Positions 45,118 through 54,445 are shown, numbered from the stretch's first letter. The stretch is 64,000 nt of DNA from Shinella sp. XGS7 (GCF_020535565.1 NZ_CP084758.1:1887501-1951500), one strand, 5' to 3'. Program-made: numbers and translations. The notes: generated by a model not told the origin, from the sequence alone.

Positions 45118-45549
45118 TCAAAGCGGGGGCGGGGCCACGCTAGGCCCCATCTCGGTGTGGACCAGGCGCATGCGCAGCAGGCGCAGCGGGGTGTCCAGGC
45201 TGGCATCGTCGCGGGCCAGGCGCTCCAGCACCTGCAGGGGCCGGGCCAGGCGGTCCATGCACAGGCAGCGCCAGTGCCAGGGCAGCAGGGCCTCGCGGGC
45301 GCAGCGGTAGAGCAGGGCAAATTCCTGCTGGGCCAGCTCGCGCTCCTGCAGCAGGCCCATGTCCAGCAGTTGGCGGCCGGCGGCTTGGTAGCGGTCCAGC
45401 AGCCGCGGCTCCTCGGGTTCCAGCGCGCAGGCGATCTTCAGGGCCAGCCAGCGCCAGCATTCCAGGGCCGGGTGGGTGGCGGGGCAGGGTGGGGTCAGCA
45501 AGGCCGCTCCTGGGAGGCAAGATGCCGCGTGTGTGTTCGGCAGGTCCAT
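45118..45549 (-). CDS. fagA: FagA-like protein upstream of fumC
   Basis: The 143-residue frame from the ATG at 45549 contains WRWLALKIACALEPEEPRLLDRY, LPWHWRCLCMDRLARPL and LRLLRMRLVHTEMG, which recall FagA (Fur-associated gene A) proteins. A frame of 191 residues from 45693 is possible, but its extra N-terminus looks non-coding. Cytoplasmic, cysteine-containing, no known activity. Position immediately upstream of fumC and 229 bp downstream of a Fur-box-like site agrees with the iron-repressed fagA-fumC operon of Pseudomonas. The name rests on context plus recalled motifs. Confidence 0.6.
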   Translation of the reverse strand: MDLPNTHAASCLPGAALLTPPCPATHPALECWRWLALKIACALEPEEPRLLDRYQAAGRQLLDMGLLQERELAQQEFALLYRCAREALLPWHWRCLCMDRLARPLQVLERLARDDASLDTPLRLLRMRLVHTEMGPSVAPPPL

Positions 45550-45856
45550 GCTGGCGGCGAGCGGCTGGCAATGCAAGACGCCGCAGGGGCGTCGGGCCAA
45601 CGCGAGCACCGGGTTCAGCAAAAAGGGCAGGAGGACGCGCCCCGACAAGTGTTGCGCTTCCCCGATACCGGGGCGCGCCTCCTGACTGAACAATGCCGGA
45701 CGGATGGGCGCCGGGCCAGGGCCCGGGACTCACCGCGCCGCAAGGCATCGGTTGCTCTCGTTTGAATCGGATCTTAGATGAGAATTCATCTCATTTGCAA
45801 CTTGAGTGCGCGCAAACCCCGCTGTGCCGGCAGGGGCTTTCGCCCTAAGGTGGGGC
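45550..45856. other. Divergent intergenic region with Fur-box-like site
   Basis: This 307-bp gap separates the fagA-like gene (-) from the DsbA-family isomerase gene (+). It contains the site described at 45778-45794 and CTTTTTGCTG (near 45620), which could be part of an untranslated leader. No RNA gene is apparent. Confidence 0.4.
45778..45794. promoter_or_regulatory. Candidate Fur box
   Basis: ATGAGAATTCATCTCAT has perfect ATGAGA/TCTCAT arms and differs at two positions from the common ATGAGAATNATTCTCAT form of the Fur site. The local AT-rich composition fits a promoter. It could act on the fagA-fumC operon, the divergent isomerase gene, or both. Confidence 0.6.
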
Positions 45857-46522
45857 ATGCTTGATCTTGAGACCCTCCCGGGCACGGCCCCGAGCCGGCT
45901 GCCGCCGCGCGGCCCCATCCAGTTCTTCTTCGACTTCTCCTCGCCCTATGCCTATATCGCGTCCGAGTGGGTGGAGGCGGTGGCCGCCCGCCATGGTCGG
46001 CGCGTGCAGTGGAATGCCATCCTGCTGGGCGTGACCTTCCAGGCCGCCGAGCTCAAGCCGCCGGTGGCCCACCCGCTCAAGCGCGACTATGTGCTGCGCG
46101 ATTTCGCGCGCTCCGCGGCCTTTGCCGGCCTGCCCTATCGCCAGCCCGAGCCCTTCCCCATTCCCACGCAGAACGCGGCGCGGGTCTTCTGGTGGCTGCA
46201 CGACAGCCAGGACCCGGCCGCCGCCGTGGCCTGGGCCCATGCGGCCCTGCGGGCCTACTTCACCCGCGGCGTGGCGCTCCATGAGCCGGCCGCCCTCAAG
46301 GCCCTGGCGGCCGAGAGCGGCCTGGACGGCGAGGCGGCCGAGGCCGCCTGGAACGACACGCGCTGGAAGGAGCGGCTCAAGGCGGCCAACGAGGCGGCGC
46401 TGGCCGCCGGGGTCTTCGGGGCGCCCTTCTTCCTGATCGATGGCGAGCCCTTCTGGGGCCATGACCGCCAGGCCCAGATGGAGCGCTGGCTGGGCAGCGG
46501 GCCCTTCAAGGGCCTGGTCTGA
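45857..46522 (+). CDS. 2-hydroxychromene-2-carboxylate isomerase-like DsbA-family protein
   Basis: A 221-residue protein with a thioredoxin/DsbA fold (kappa GST-like). FFFDFSSPYAYIASE is the diagnostic N-terminal motif with the Ser that replaces the DsbA Cys and binds glutathione. GVFGAPFFLIDGEPFWGHDR is the C-terminal cis-Pro and metal-free signature. HCCA isomerases act in naphthalene breakdown, but most homologues, with no catabolic neighbours as here, have unknown substrates. The ATG at 45857 is chosen over an upstream start because the earlier codons overlap the promoter. Confidence 0.88.
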   Translation: MLDLETLPGTAPSRLPPRGPIQFFFDFSSPYAYIASEWVEAVAARHGRRVQWNAILLGVTFQAAELKPPVAHPLKRDYVLRDFARSAAFAGLPYRQPEPFPIPTQNAARVFWWLHDSQDPAAAVAWAHAALRAYFTRGVALHEPAALKALAAESGLDGEAAEAAWNDTRWKERLKAANEAALAAGVFGAPFFLIDGEPFWGHDRQAQMERWLGSGPFKGLV

Positions 46523-46540
46523 GCCCTGGCAACGGCCGCT

Positions 46541-47881
46541 TCAGGGCCGGCCCAGCGCACGCTCCACGCTGAGCACGGCCTGCAGCCGCTCGCTGCGCAG
46601 CTGCTGGGTGGCCAGGGCGCCTTCCTGCGCTGCGCGTTCGCGGCGCAGGCGCTCCAGGCGGCTGTCCAGGCCCAGGCGCTCGCGCTGCAGGGCCAGGGCC
46701 TGTGCGCGCTCCAGCCGCTCCTGGGCGGCCTCGCGCTGCTGCTGGGCCTGGCCCAGCGCGCGGGCCTGGGCCAGGGCGGCCTGGGCCTCCTCGGCGGCTT
46801 CCAGCACCACGCGGCGGAACTCGGCGGCCGCCTGCTCGGCGCGGGCCTGGGCGGCCTCACGCGTGGCGCGGCGCTGGCCGCCATCCAGCAGGGCCCAGGC
46901 CAGACCCAGGCCCAGAAAGCGCTCGGTGCTGTCGCGCAGGGCCGCGCCCAGCACGCCGCTCTCGCGCTGGCGCAGCAGCTGGGCATCCAGACGCAGGGTG
47001 GGCCAGAGCGCGGCCTGGGCGGCGCTGGCCTCTGAGCGCGTGGCGCGCAGCCGCGCCTCGGCCGCCCGCACATCGGGGCGCTGGGCCAGGCGCTGCAGCG
47101 GCGGCCGGGCCTCGGCTTCGCCGCGGGGCAGGGGACCTGCGGCCAGGGCCAGCCATTGCGGCGCCTCGATATCGCTGAGCCGCTCCAGGCGCAGGGCGGC
47201 CAGGCGGGCGTCCTCGGCGCTCTGGGCCAGCTCGGCGCGGCGCTGGGTGAGCTCGGCTTCCAGCGTGATCTGATCCAGCGTGCTGCGCAGGCCCTGCGCC
47301 AGCAGGCTCTGCTCCAGGGTCTGTTGCTCCTGCAGGGTCTGCAGCAGGGCCTCGCGCTGCAGGCGTGCCAGCTCGGCGCCGCGCAAGCGCAGCAGCTCGC
47401 CGCGCAGGGCATGGCCCAGGGCCAGGCGCGCCGCCTGCAGATCGGCCTCGACGGCCTGCGCCTGCGCCTGGCCGGCCTGCGCCTCGGCCTGGCGTCGGCC
47501 CAGCAGGTCCAGCTCCCAGCGGAAGTCGGCCTGCAGCTGGCGACGCTGGCGCGGTCCGCCGGCCGCCTCCAGCTCGCTGCGGCCCCGGCTCTGGCCGGCC
47601 TGGGCCTGCAGCTCCAGCTGCGGCTGGCCGGCCGCGGCGCTCTGCCGCTGCTGGGCGCGGGCCTCACGCAGCCGCGCCAGGGCCAGGGCCAGCTGCGGGC
47701 TGTTGGCCTGGCCGCGCGCGATCAGGGCTTCGGCCTCGGGCTCCAGGCGCAGTGCGGGCGGGGCCGGCGCCTCATCGGGCACTTCGGGCAGGGCGAGGGC
47801 GCGCATCGCGGCGCCCTGCAGCAGGGCGCCCAGCAGCAGGCCGGCCAGCGTGTGGGTGAAGGTGGGCATCGGCAGGGTCAT
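46541..47881 (-). CDS. TolC-family outer membrane factor
   Basis: A 446-residue outer membrane channel with a signal sequence at about 1-30 (HTLAGLLLGALLQGAAMRALA). Two long Ala/Gln/Leu-rich OEP helical repeats follow (about 50-240 and 265-440), with beta-strand-like segments such as QLELQAQAGQS. It starts with an ATG sharing one base with the pump's stop, so it is translationally coupled. It completes the tripartite RND system as the exit duct. There is no lipobox Cys. Confidence 0.88.
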   Translation of the reverse strand: MTLPMPTFTHTLAGLLLGALLQGAAMRALALPEVPDEAPAPPALRLEPEAEALIARGQANSPQLALALARLREARAQQRQSAAAGQPQLELQAQAGQSRGRSELEAAGGPRQRRQLQADFRWELDLLGRRQAEAQAGQAQAQAVEADLQAARLALGHALRGELLRLRGAELARLQREALLQTLQEQQTLEQSLLAQGLRSTLDQITLEAELTQRRAELAQSAEDARLAALRLERLSDIEAPQWLALAAGPLPRGEAEARPPLQRLAQRPDVRAAEARLRATRSEASAAQAALWPTLRLDAQLLRQRESGVLGAALRDSTERFLGLGLAWALLDGGQRRATREAAQARAEQAAAEFRRVVLEAAEEAQAALAQARALGQAQQQREAAQERLERAQALALQRERLGLDSRLERLRRERAAQEGALATQQLRSERLQAVLSVERALGRP

Positions 47882-50800
47882 CAGCAGGTTTGGGTGGGAC
47901 GGCCGCGCAGGCGCTGGCGCAGCAGGTCGAGCTGGCGGTAGACCAGGGGCACGAACAGCAGGCTCAGCAGGGTGCTGCTGATCAGGCCCCCGATCACGGC
48001 CACGGCCATGGGGGCGCGGAAGCCGTCGTCATGCCCCCAGCCCAGGGCGGCGGGCAGCATGCCGCCCACCATGGCCAGGGTGGTCATCACGATGGGCCGC
48101 ACGCGCTCATGGCCGGCCTGGCTGATGGCCCGGTCCAGGCTCAGGCCGCCGCGCCGCGCCTCCACGATGAAGTCCACCAGCAGGATGGAGTTCTTGGCCA
48201 CGATGCCGAAGAGCATCAGCAGGCCGATCACGGTGGACAGGTTCAGCGAGTAGCCGCCCAGCAGCAGGGCCAGGGCCGCGCCGCTGAGCGCCAGCGGCAG
48301 GGCCAGCATGATGGACAGGGGCTGCAGCCAGTCGTCGAAGAGCAGCACCAGCAGGGCATAGACGGCCACCAGGCCGAACAGGGCCGCCAGGCCGAAGCGC
48401 TCGAACATCTCGGCCATCTGCTCGGTCTGGCCATAGGGCGCCAGACGCACGGCAGCGGGCAGCTCGCGCCAGGCGGGCAGGGCCTCCAGGGCGCTCATGG
48501 CCTCGCTGATCGTCACGCCGCGGGCCAGATTGGCCTGCAGCTGGATCAGGCGCTCGCGGTTCAGGCGGGTCAGGCTGGAGGGCGTGCTGCCGGGCTCCAG
48601 GGTGGCCACGGTTTCCAGCGGCACGCGGCCCCCGCCGGCCACCGGCACCGGCAGCTGGCGCAGCGCGTCCAGGCCTTGGGCCGGTCCGCCCGCCAGGCGC
48701 AGGCGCACGGCGATCAGCTGGCCGTCCACCACGATGCGCGGCAGCGCGGTCTCGCTGGCGCCCAGGGTGGCCAGACGCAGGGCATCGGCAATGCTGCTGG
48801 CATCCACGCCCAGGCGCGCGGCGGCCTCGGGCCGCAGGCGCAGGTCCAGGCTGGCCAGCGGCGGCCCCTGCTCCAGGCTCAGGTCCTGCAGCTGGGGCAG
48901 GGCGGCGGCTTCCTGGCGCAGGCGCTGCATGGCGGCTTCCAGCTGCCGCGGATCGCTGGACACGAAGCTCAGGCTCAGGTCCTTCTCCCAGTCGCCCAGC
49001 AGCAGGCTGCTGCGCACATCGGGCACCGTGGCCAGGCGCTCGCGCAGGCTGCGCTCCAGGGCCTCGCGCGAGAGCTTGCGCTCGGAGGGCGGGCGCAGCT
49101 GCAGGCGCAGGGCGCCGCGCTCGGGGCTGCCCCGCTCATAGGCAAAGACCTCGCTGATGTCCGGCACGCCGGCCAGGGCCGCGCGCAGAGCTTCGGCCGC
49201 CTGCACCGACTGGCGCAGGCTGGCGCCCGGAGCCAGCTCGTAGTTGACGGGAATGGCGCGCGGCCGGGTCTCGGGCATGAAGCTCGAGGGCAGGCTGGCC
49301 ATCAGGCCCAGGGTGGCCAGCAGCAGCATGCCGCCCAGGCCCAGGGTGCTGCGCGGATGGCGCATCACCCAGGCCAGCAGGCGGTGGTAGCCCTGCTGCA
49401 GGCGGCCCGGTGCGGGCTCGCCGCCGCTGTGCGGACGCAGCCAGCGGGCGCACATCAGGGGCGTGACCAGTCGGGCCACGCACAGCGAGGACAGCACGGC
49501 GAAGGTGGTGGTGAGGCCGAACTCGGTGAAGTACTTGCCCACCACACCGCCGATGAAGCTCACCGGCAGGAAGACCGCGACGATGGTGAAGGTGATGGCG
49601 ATCACCGCCAGGCCCAGGGCATCGGCGCCGCGCGCGGCGGCCTCGGCCGGGGTCTCGCCGTTCTCGATGCGTCGCGCGATGTTCTCGACCTCGACGATGG
49701 CGTCATCCACCAGGATGCCGATCACCAGGATCAGGGCCAGCAGGGTCACGTCGTCGAGCTGGAAGCCGCGCCAGTGCATGGCCACAAAGGTGGGCAGCAG
49801 GGACAGGGGAATGGCCGCGGCCGCCAGCAGGGTGGCGCGCCAGTCGCGCAGAAAGAGCCAGACCACCAGCACGGTCAGCAGTGCGCCTTCCAGCAGGCTG
49901 TCGCGCGCGCCGCCATAGCTCATGCGGGTGTACTCGACGTTGTCCTCGAACAGCGTGATGCGCATCTCGGGATGGGCCCGGCGGTACTCGTCCAGCGCGC
50001 GGCTCACGCCCTCGGCCAGCTGCAGCTCGGAGGCGCCGCGCTTCTTGTACAGCTCCATCACGATCACGGGCTGGCCGTTGAGCAGGGCAAAACCGCTGGG
50101 CTCGCTGCCCAGGTCCAGCACCCGGCCCAGCTCGCCCAGGCTGACGCTGCGGCCCTGGCCCAGATTGATCTGGCGCGCTGCCAGGCCCTGGGCATCGGTG
50201 CTGGCGCCCAGCACGCGCAGGGGACGCAGGCGCTCCGTGCCGTCGCGCACCGAGCCGGCCGGGATATTGGCCTCGCCCAGCTGCAGCTGGCGGCCGAGCT
50301 CGGCCATGTCCAGGCCGGCCGCGGCCAGGCGCGCCGGGTCCAGCTCCACGCGCAGCTCGCGCTTGGCGCCTCCCAGGCGCTTGAACTGCTGCACGCCGGG
50401 CACGCCCAGCAGGCGCGGGCCCAGCTGCTCGTCGATGCGCCGGCTCAGCTCCATCTCGCTGAGGCCCTCGGCCGCAATCGAATAGCTCTGCAGGGCCCAG
50501 CCCGAGACATCGACCCGGGTCACCACCGGCTCGCCGATCTGGGCCGGCAGCTCGGGGCGTATGCGGGCCACGGCATCGCGCACATCGTTGGCGGCGCGGT
50601 CGATATTGGCCTCCAGCTGGAACTCGGCCGTGATAGCCACCGCGCCATTCGCGATGGTGGTGTTCAGGTTCTTGAGCCCGGGCAGGCCGGCCAGGCCTTC
50701 CTCGAGCCGGCGCGCCACATTGTTTTCCAGCTCCGCGGGCGAGGCGCCCTGCTGGGCCACCTCCACGCTGATGATGGGCAGTTCCACCCGCGGGCTGCCG

Positions 50801-50910
50801 GCAATGGGCAGCTTGTTGAAGGCCAGCAGGCCCGCCAGCGAGAGCAGCAGGAAGAGCAGGACCACGGGCGTGGGCCGTTGAATGGCCCAGGAGGAAATCT
50901 TGAGACTCAT
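47881..50910 (-). CDS. RND multidrug efflux permease (HAE1-type)
   Basis: A 1009-residue inner membrane pump with 12 helices and two large periplasmic loops. Motifs include the N-terminal WAIQRPTPVVLLFLLLSLAGLLAF, the proton-relay Asp pair in helix 4 (LVIGILVDDAIVEVENIARR), and VVAVFLPVSFIGGVVGKYFTEF. The final VRPIVMTTLAMVGGMLPAALGWG is the conserved helix-11 segment. It overlaps the membrane fusion gene by 4 bp. Slightly shorter than AcrB (about 1050) but typical of this sub-branch of proteobacterial pumps. Substrates unknown. Probably regulated by the divergent two-component system. Confidence 0.93.
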   Translation of the reverse strand: MSLKISSWAIQRPTPVVLLFLLLSLAGLLAFNKLPIAGSPRVELPIISVEVAQQGASPAELENNVARRLEEGLAGLPGLKNLNTTIANGAVAITAEFQLEANIDRAANDVRDAVARIRPELPAQIGEPVVTRVDVSGWALQSYSIAAEGLSEMELSRRIDEQLGPRLLGVPGVQQFKRLGGAKRELRVELDPARLAAAGLDMAELGRQLQLGEANIPAGSVRDGTERLRPLRVLGASTDAQGLAARQINLGQGRSVSLGELGRVLDLGSEPSGFALLNGQPVIVMELYKKRGASELQLAEGVSRALDEYRRAHPEMRITLFEDNVEYTRMSYGGARDSLLEGALLTVLVVWLFLRDWRATLLAAAAIPLSLLPTFVAMHWRGFQLDDVTLLALILVIGILVDDAIVEVENIARRIENGETPAEAAARGADALGLAVIAITFTIVAVFLPVSFIGGVVGKYFTEFGLTTTFAVLSSLCVARLVTPLMCARWLRPHSGGEPAPGRLQQGYHRLLAWVMRHPRSTLGLGGMLLLATLGLMASLPSSFMPETRPRAIPVNYELAPGASLRQSVQAAEALRAALAGVPDISEVFAYERGSPERGALRLQLRPPSERKLSREALERSLRERLATVPDVRSSLLLGDWEKDLSLSFVSSDPRQLEAAMQRLRQEAAALPQLQDLSLEQGPPLASLDLRLRPEAAARLGVDASSIADALRLATLGASETALPRIVVDGQLIAVRLRLAGGPAQGLDALRQLPVPVAGGGRVPLETVATLEPGSTPSSLTRLNRERLIQLQANLARGVTISEAMSALEALPAWRELPAAVRLAPYGQTEQMAEMFERFGLAALFGLVAVYALLVLLFDDWLQPLSIMLALPLALSGAALALLLGGYSLNLSTVIGLLMLFGIVAKNSILLVDFIVEARRGGLSLDRAISQAGHERVRPIVMTTLAMVGGMLPAALGWGHDDGFRAPMAVAVIGGLISSTLLSLLFVPLVYRQLDLLRQRLRGRPTQTC

Positions 50911-52103
50911 GGGGCGGCTCCGGCGGGCGCGGAGACGGCGTCGGACACGGGCTGTACGCGCTGGCCCTCGCTCAACAGGGGGGCGGCGCTGTGCACCAGG
51001 CGCTCACCCGGCTGAAGACCTTCCAGGGCGCGCAGTTGGTCGGCGCTCAGGCGCACATAGCGCTTGCGCAGGCGCTGCTGCTCGTCCACCACGAAGACCC
51101 AGGGCCGCGGGTCGAATTGCAGGGCCTCGGGCGGCAGGGCCAGGCCCGCGCGTGGGGGACCGGTCAGGGTGACGCTGGCGCTCACGCCCAGGGGCAGGCG
51201 CAGGCCGGGCGTCAGGGCCACGCGCAGGCGCGCGCGGCGCGACTCCTGGCCCTGGCCGGCCTCCAGGCTGCGCAGCGTGCCCGGCAGCGGCTTCAGGCCC
51301 GCGGCGTCCAGCTGCACGCTGGCCGGCATGCCCGGCGCCAGGCCTTCCAGGCGCTGTACCTCGGCCCAGGCCTCGAACTCGCGGTCGCCGTCCTCGCTCA
51401 GCACGAACCAGGGCAGGGCGGTCTGGGGATCGCTGACCAGGCCGCGCTCCACCTGGCGCTCGCCCAGGCGGCCGCTGCGCGGGGCGCGCAGCACCGTGTC
51501 GTCCAGGCGTTGCCGGGCCAGGGCCAGCTGGGCGCCGGCCGCCGCGGCCTCGGCGCGCGCCGCCTGCTGTTGCTGCTCGGCCGCCTGCAGCTCGCGCTCC
51601 AGCTGGGCCAGGCTGCTGCGCCGCTCGCGCCGTTCCTGCTCGCTGACGGCGCCCAGGGCCGCGGCCTCGCGGTAGCGCTGCTCGGCATCGCGGGCCAGGG
51701 CCAGGCGGTCCTGCACCTGGCCCCACTGGGCCTGGGCGGCCTCGGCCTGGGCCTGGGCGCGGCGCTGGCCCTGGCGGGCCTGCTCCAGCTCGGCGCGGGC
51801 CGCGCGGGCGTCCATCTGCACCAGGGCCTGGCCGGCGCGCACCCAGTCGCCGGCATCCACCAGCACCTGCTCCACGCGCAGGCCGGCCACGGCCGGCCGC
51901 AGGGCCACGGGCTCGCGCGCCACGATGCGCCCGGGCAGGCTCAGGCTGGCGGCGCTGTGGCTGTTCTGCAGATTCAGCACCCGCACCCGCATCAGGGCGG
52001 GCTCCTGGGGCACGGGCCCCGGCGGGGCATCGCTGCAGGCCTGCAGCAGGGCCAGGCCCAGCAGCAGGGCGATGCCGGGCAGGGGATGGAGATGAGGGCG
52101 CAA
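50907..52103 (-). CDS. RND membrane fusion protein (lipoprotein)
   Basis: The 398-residue periplasmic adaptor has a lipoprotein signal with LLQAC at Cys23. A biotinyl-lipoyl half-motif (GLRVEQVLVDAGDWVRAGQALVQMDARAARAEL), a long alpha-helical hairpin (about 95-195), the second lipoyl half (DDTVLRAPRSGRLGERQVERG), a beta-barrel domain (about 215-300) and a membrane-proximal domain follow. It is the first gene of the efflux operon, overlapping the pump start by 4 bp (ATGA). The 225-bp gap to the kinase start carries the palindrome. Confidence 0.92.
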   Translation of the reverse strand: MRPHLHPLPGIALLLGLALLQACSDAPPGPVPQEPALMRVRVLNLQNSHSAASLSLPGRIVAREPVALRPAVAGLRVEQVLVDAGDWVRAGQALVQMDARAARAELEQARQGQRRAQAQAEAAQAQWGQVQDRLALARDAEQRYREAAALGAVSEQERRERRSSLAQLERELQAAEQQQQAARAEAAAAGAQLALARQRLDDTVLRAPRSGRLGERQVERGLVSDPQTALPWFVLSEDGDREFEAWAEVQRLEGLAPGMPASVQLDAAGLKPLPGTLRSLEAGQGQESRRARLRVALTPGLRLPLGVSASVTLTGPPRAGLALPPEALQFDPRPWVFVVDEQQRLRKRYVRLSADQLRALEGLQPGERLVHSAAPLLSEGQRVQPVSDAVSAPAGAAP

Positions 52104-52210
52104 GAGGGCTCCGATCGGGCACGGGAAATGAGATGGCGCGGACTCTAGGCAGGCGCGGCGCCTTGCGCCTGAGTCCGGGCCGCCCCGGCCCGGGTCTGCG
52201 GTCCCGCTGC

Positions 52211-52230
52211 ACTGGGTCTGCAGACCCAGT
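52211..52230. promoter_or_regulatory. Perfect 20-bp palindrome between efflux operon and kinase
   Basis: ACTGGGTCTGCAGACCCAGT is a perfect 20-bp palindrome, 108 bp from the membrane fusion start and 99 bp from the kinase start. Its central place between divergent operons suggests an operator for the adjacent NarL-type response regulator. Direct evidence is only the symmetry and location. Confidence 0.65.
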
Positions 52231-52328
52231 GGGGGCGCTGTGCGCCCGTGTGGCGCCGAGATCGGCCGCTATGCTGGCGACCGAGCGCTGCCACGGGGGT
52301 GGTGCGACCCTGTTCCCGAGGTACTGTC

Positions 52329-53738
52329 TTGCGTCTGTGGCGATCCCTGTGGTGGAAGCTGAGCCTGGGGGCCATCCTGGTCACCCTGGGCACCGGCCTG
52401 GCCTCCATGCTGGTCATGGGGCCGCTGCTGGATGCGCAGGCCTTTCGCCAGATGGTGGCGCCCAAGCATCTGCATCAGCTCATCGAGCCCGAGCTGCGCG
52501 TGCTGAACGGCCGCCAGGGCGACCCCGCCCTGGTGGCCCTGATGCTGGACGCCATGCAGCAGCGCCTGCTGAATGTGGACGGCCCCGAGGGCTATTACGG
52601 CATACGCGCTTCCTCGGAGCCGCGTGTCAGCCTGGCCTTGTACGACGCGCAGGGCCAGCGCCGCGAACGCCGCGAAGACCACGCCCTGCCCCTGCCCGCG
52701 CAATGGTCGCCTGGGCCCCAGCGTCTGGAGCAGGTCTCGCCCGACGAGCGCCTGCTGGCCCTGCCCCTGGAGGGCGGCGGCAGCCTGCTGGTGCGGCACC
52801 ACGCGGGCTTCGACACCCTGAGGAATATGCGCAGCACCCTGCGCGATGTGGCGGACTCCTACGACTGGTGGCTGCTGCTGGTGGGCCTGCCCGGCGTGCT
52901 GCTGGGCATCCTGCTGACGCGCTGGCTCAGCCATCGCCTGGGGCGCCTGGCCGGGCTCACCGAGGCCTGGGCGGGCGGCGACTTCTCGGCGCGCAGCACC
53001 GATGTCTCGCGCGACGAGCTGGGCGAGCATGCGCGCGCCCTGAACCGCCTGGCCGACCAGCTGCAGGCCCAGGTGCAGACCGGGCGCGATCTGGCCGCCC
53101 TGCAGGAGCGCCAGCGCCTGGCGCGCGAGCTGCACGACAGCATCAAGCAGCAGGTCTTTGCCACCGGCCTGCAGCTGCATGCCGCGCGCCAGTGGCTGGA
53201 GCGCCAGCCCGAGCGCGCCGCGAGCCTGCTGGCCGAGGCCGCCACGCAGAACCAGGCGGTGCATCGCGACCTGGCCGATCTGCTGACCCGGCTCAAGCCG
53301 GCCCAGGCCGAGCGCTGCCCCGATCTGGCCCGGGCCATGAGCGAGCGCCTGGCCCCCTGGCGCGGCTTGCTGGAGCTGGAGCTGGATCTGCCGCCCGGCC
53401 TGGCCCTGCCCGCCACCCAGGCGCGCGAGCTGGCCAGCCTGGCCAACGAGGCGGTGGCCAATGCCCTGCGCCATGGCCGCGCGCGCCGTGTGCATCTGGC
53501 CTGGCGCCTGGCCGCGGGCTGGGCCGAGCTGCGCATCGAGGACGAGGGACGGGGCTTCGATCCCGCGCGCCCCAGCGCCGGCCAGGGCCTGGTCAATATG
53601 CGGGAGCGGGCCGAACTGCTGCCCGAGGGCTCGCTCAGCGTGGACGCCGCGCCGGGCGAGGGCTGCCGCCTGTGCCTGCGCTGGCGCTGGCAGCCCCTGG
53701 ACGCGGAGACCCCGCAGGAAGCGAGTGAGACCCCATGA
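52329..53738 (+). CDS. NarL-type sensor histidine kinase
   Basis: A membrane kinase, 469 residues from a TTG at 52329 (MRLWRSLWWKLSLGAILVT when initiated). A GTG at 52248 would add 27 Arg-rich residues before the same helix. Two membrane helices (about 10-32 and 175-195) flank a periplasmic sensor. HAMP follows (about 200-245), then HisKA_3 dimerisation with the phospho-His in LARELHDSIKQQ, and HATPase_c (NEAVANALRHG, EDEGRGFDP, GQGLVNMRERAE). The stop overlaps the response regulator by 4 bp. Probably senses pump substrates or envelope stress. Confidence 0.9.
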   Translation: MRLWRSLWWKLSLGAILVTLGTGLASMLVMGPLLDAQAFRQMVAPKHLHQLIEPELRVLNGRQGDPALVALMLDAMQQRLLNVDGPEGYYGIRASSEPRVSLALYDAQGQRRERREDHALPLPAQWSPGPQRLEQVSPDERLLALPLEGGGSLLVRHHAGFDTLRNMRSTLRDVADSYDWWLLLVGLPGVLLGILLTRWLSHRLGRLAGLTEAWAGGDFSARSTDVSRDELGEHARALNRLADQLQAQVQTGRDLAALQERQRLARELHDSIKQQVFATGLQLHAARQWLERQPERAASLLAEAATQNQAVHRDLADLLTRLKPAQAERCPDLARAMSERLAPWRGLLELELDLPPGLALPATQARELASLANEAVANALRHGRARRVHLAWRLAAGWAELRIEDEGRGFDPARPSAGQGLVNMRERAELLPEGSLSVDAAPGEGCRLCLRWRWQPLDAETPQEASETP

Positions 53739-54376
53739 TCTCGGTGCTGATCTGTGATGACCATGCCCTGGTGCGCTACGGCATTGCCGCGGTGCTGGAG
53801 GCGCATGGCGAGTTCCGCCTGGTGGGCGCGGTGGGCGAGGGCGCGCGGGCCGTGGAGCTGGCCGCGCGCGAGCGGCCCGATGTGGTGCTGATGGACCTGC
53901 TGATGCCCGGCATGAACGGCGTGGAGGCCACGCGCGAGATCCGCCGCGCCAGCCCCGGCAGCCAGGTGCTGCTGCTGACCAGCCACGAGGGCGAGGAGCC
54001 CGCGCTGGAGGCCCTGCAGGCCGGCGCCATCTCCTACCTGCTCAAGGACACGCCGCCGGCCGAGCTGGTGCAGGCCATCATGCGCGCGGCGCGCGGCGAG
54101 GCCACGCTGCACCCGCGCGTGGCCGTGGCCATGGTGCGGGCGCTGAGCCAGCCGCGCGGCGCGGCCCCCGAGGGCCTGAGCGAGCGCGAGGCCGAGGTGC
54201 TGAGCCTGGTGGCCGATGGGCTCAGCAATGCCCAGATCGCCGCCCGCCTGGCCCTGGCCGAGAAGACTGTGAAGAACCATGTCTCCAATCTGCTGGCCAA
54301 GCTGCAGCTGGAGGACCGCACCCAGGCCGCCGTCTATGCCTGGCGCCAGGGCCTGAAGGGCCAGCCGCGCGGCTGA
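53735..54376 (+). CDS. NarL/FixJ-family response regulator
   Basis: This 213-residue regulator has an N-terminal receiver (1-120) with the acidic DD pocket (ICDDHALVRYG), a phospho-Asp near residue 53 in VVLMDLLMPGMNG, and LLTSHE/LLKDTP. A LuxR-type HTH covers about 148-210 (LSEREAEVLSLVADGLSNAQIAARLALAEKTVKNHVSNLLAKL). It shares an ATGA overlap with the kinase, so they form a cognate pair. Likely target is the divergent efflux operon through the 52211 palindrome. Confidence 0.93.
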   Translation: MISVLICDDHALVRYGIAAVLEAHGEFRLVGAVGEGARAVELAARERPDVVLMDLLMPGMNGVEATREIRRASPGSQVLLLTSHEGEEPALEALQAGAISYLLKDTPPAELVQAIMRAARGEATLHPRVAVAMVRALSQPRGAAPEGLSEREAEVLSLVADGLSNAQIAARLALAEKTVKNHVSNLLAKLQLEDRTQAAVYAWRQGLKGQPRG

Positions 54377-54431
54377 ATCCTCCTGTGGCCGCTGGCCGGC
54401 TGCATCGCCTCCATCCTGGCACGCAAGCTGC

Positions 54432-54445
54432 TTGATCCAGATCAC
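54432..54445 (+). promoter_or_regulatory. Candidate FNR/ANR-type site
   Basis: TTGATCCAGATCAC (TTGAT-N4-ATCAC) matches nine of the ten consensus FNR positions (TTGAT-N4-ATCAA). It lies 141 bp upstream of the Rieske oxygenase start. Oxygen-dependent control would make sense for an oxygenase, but a single chance match cannot be excluded. Confidence 0.35.
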
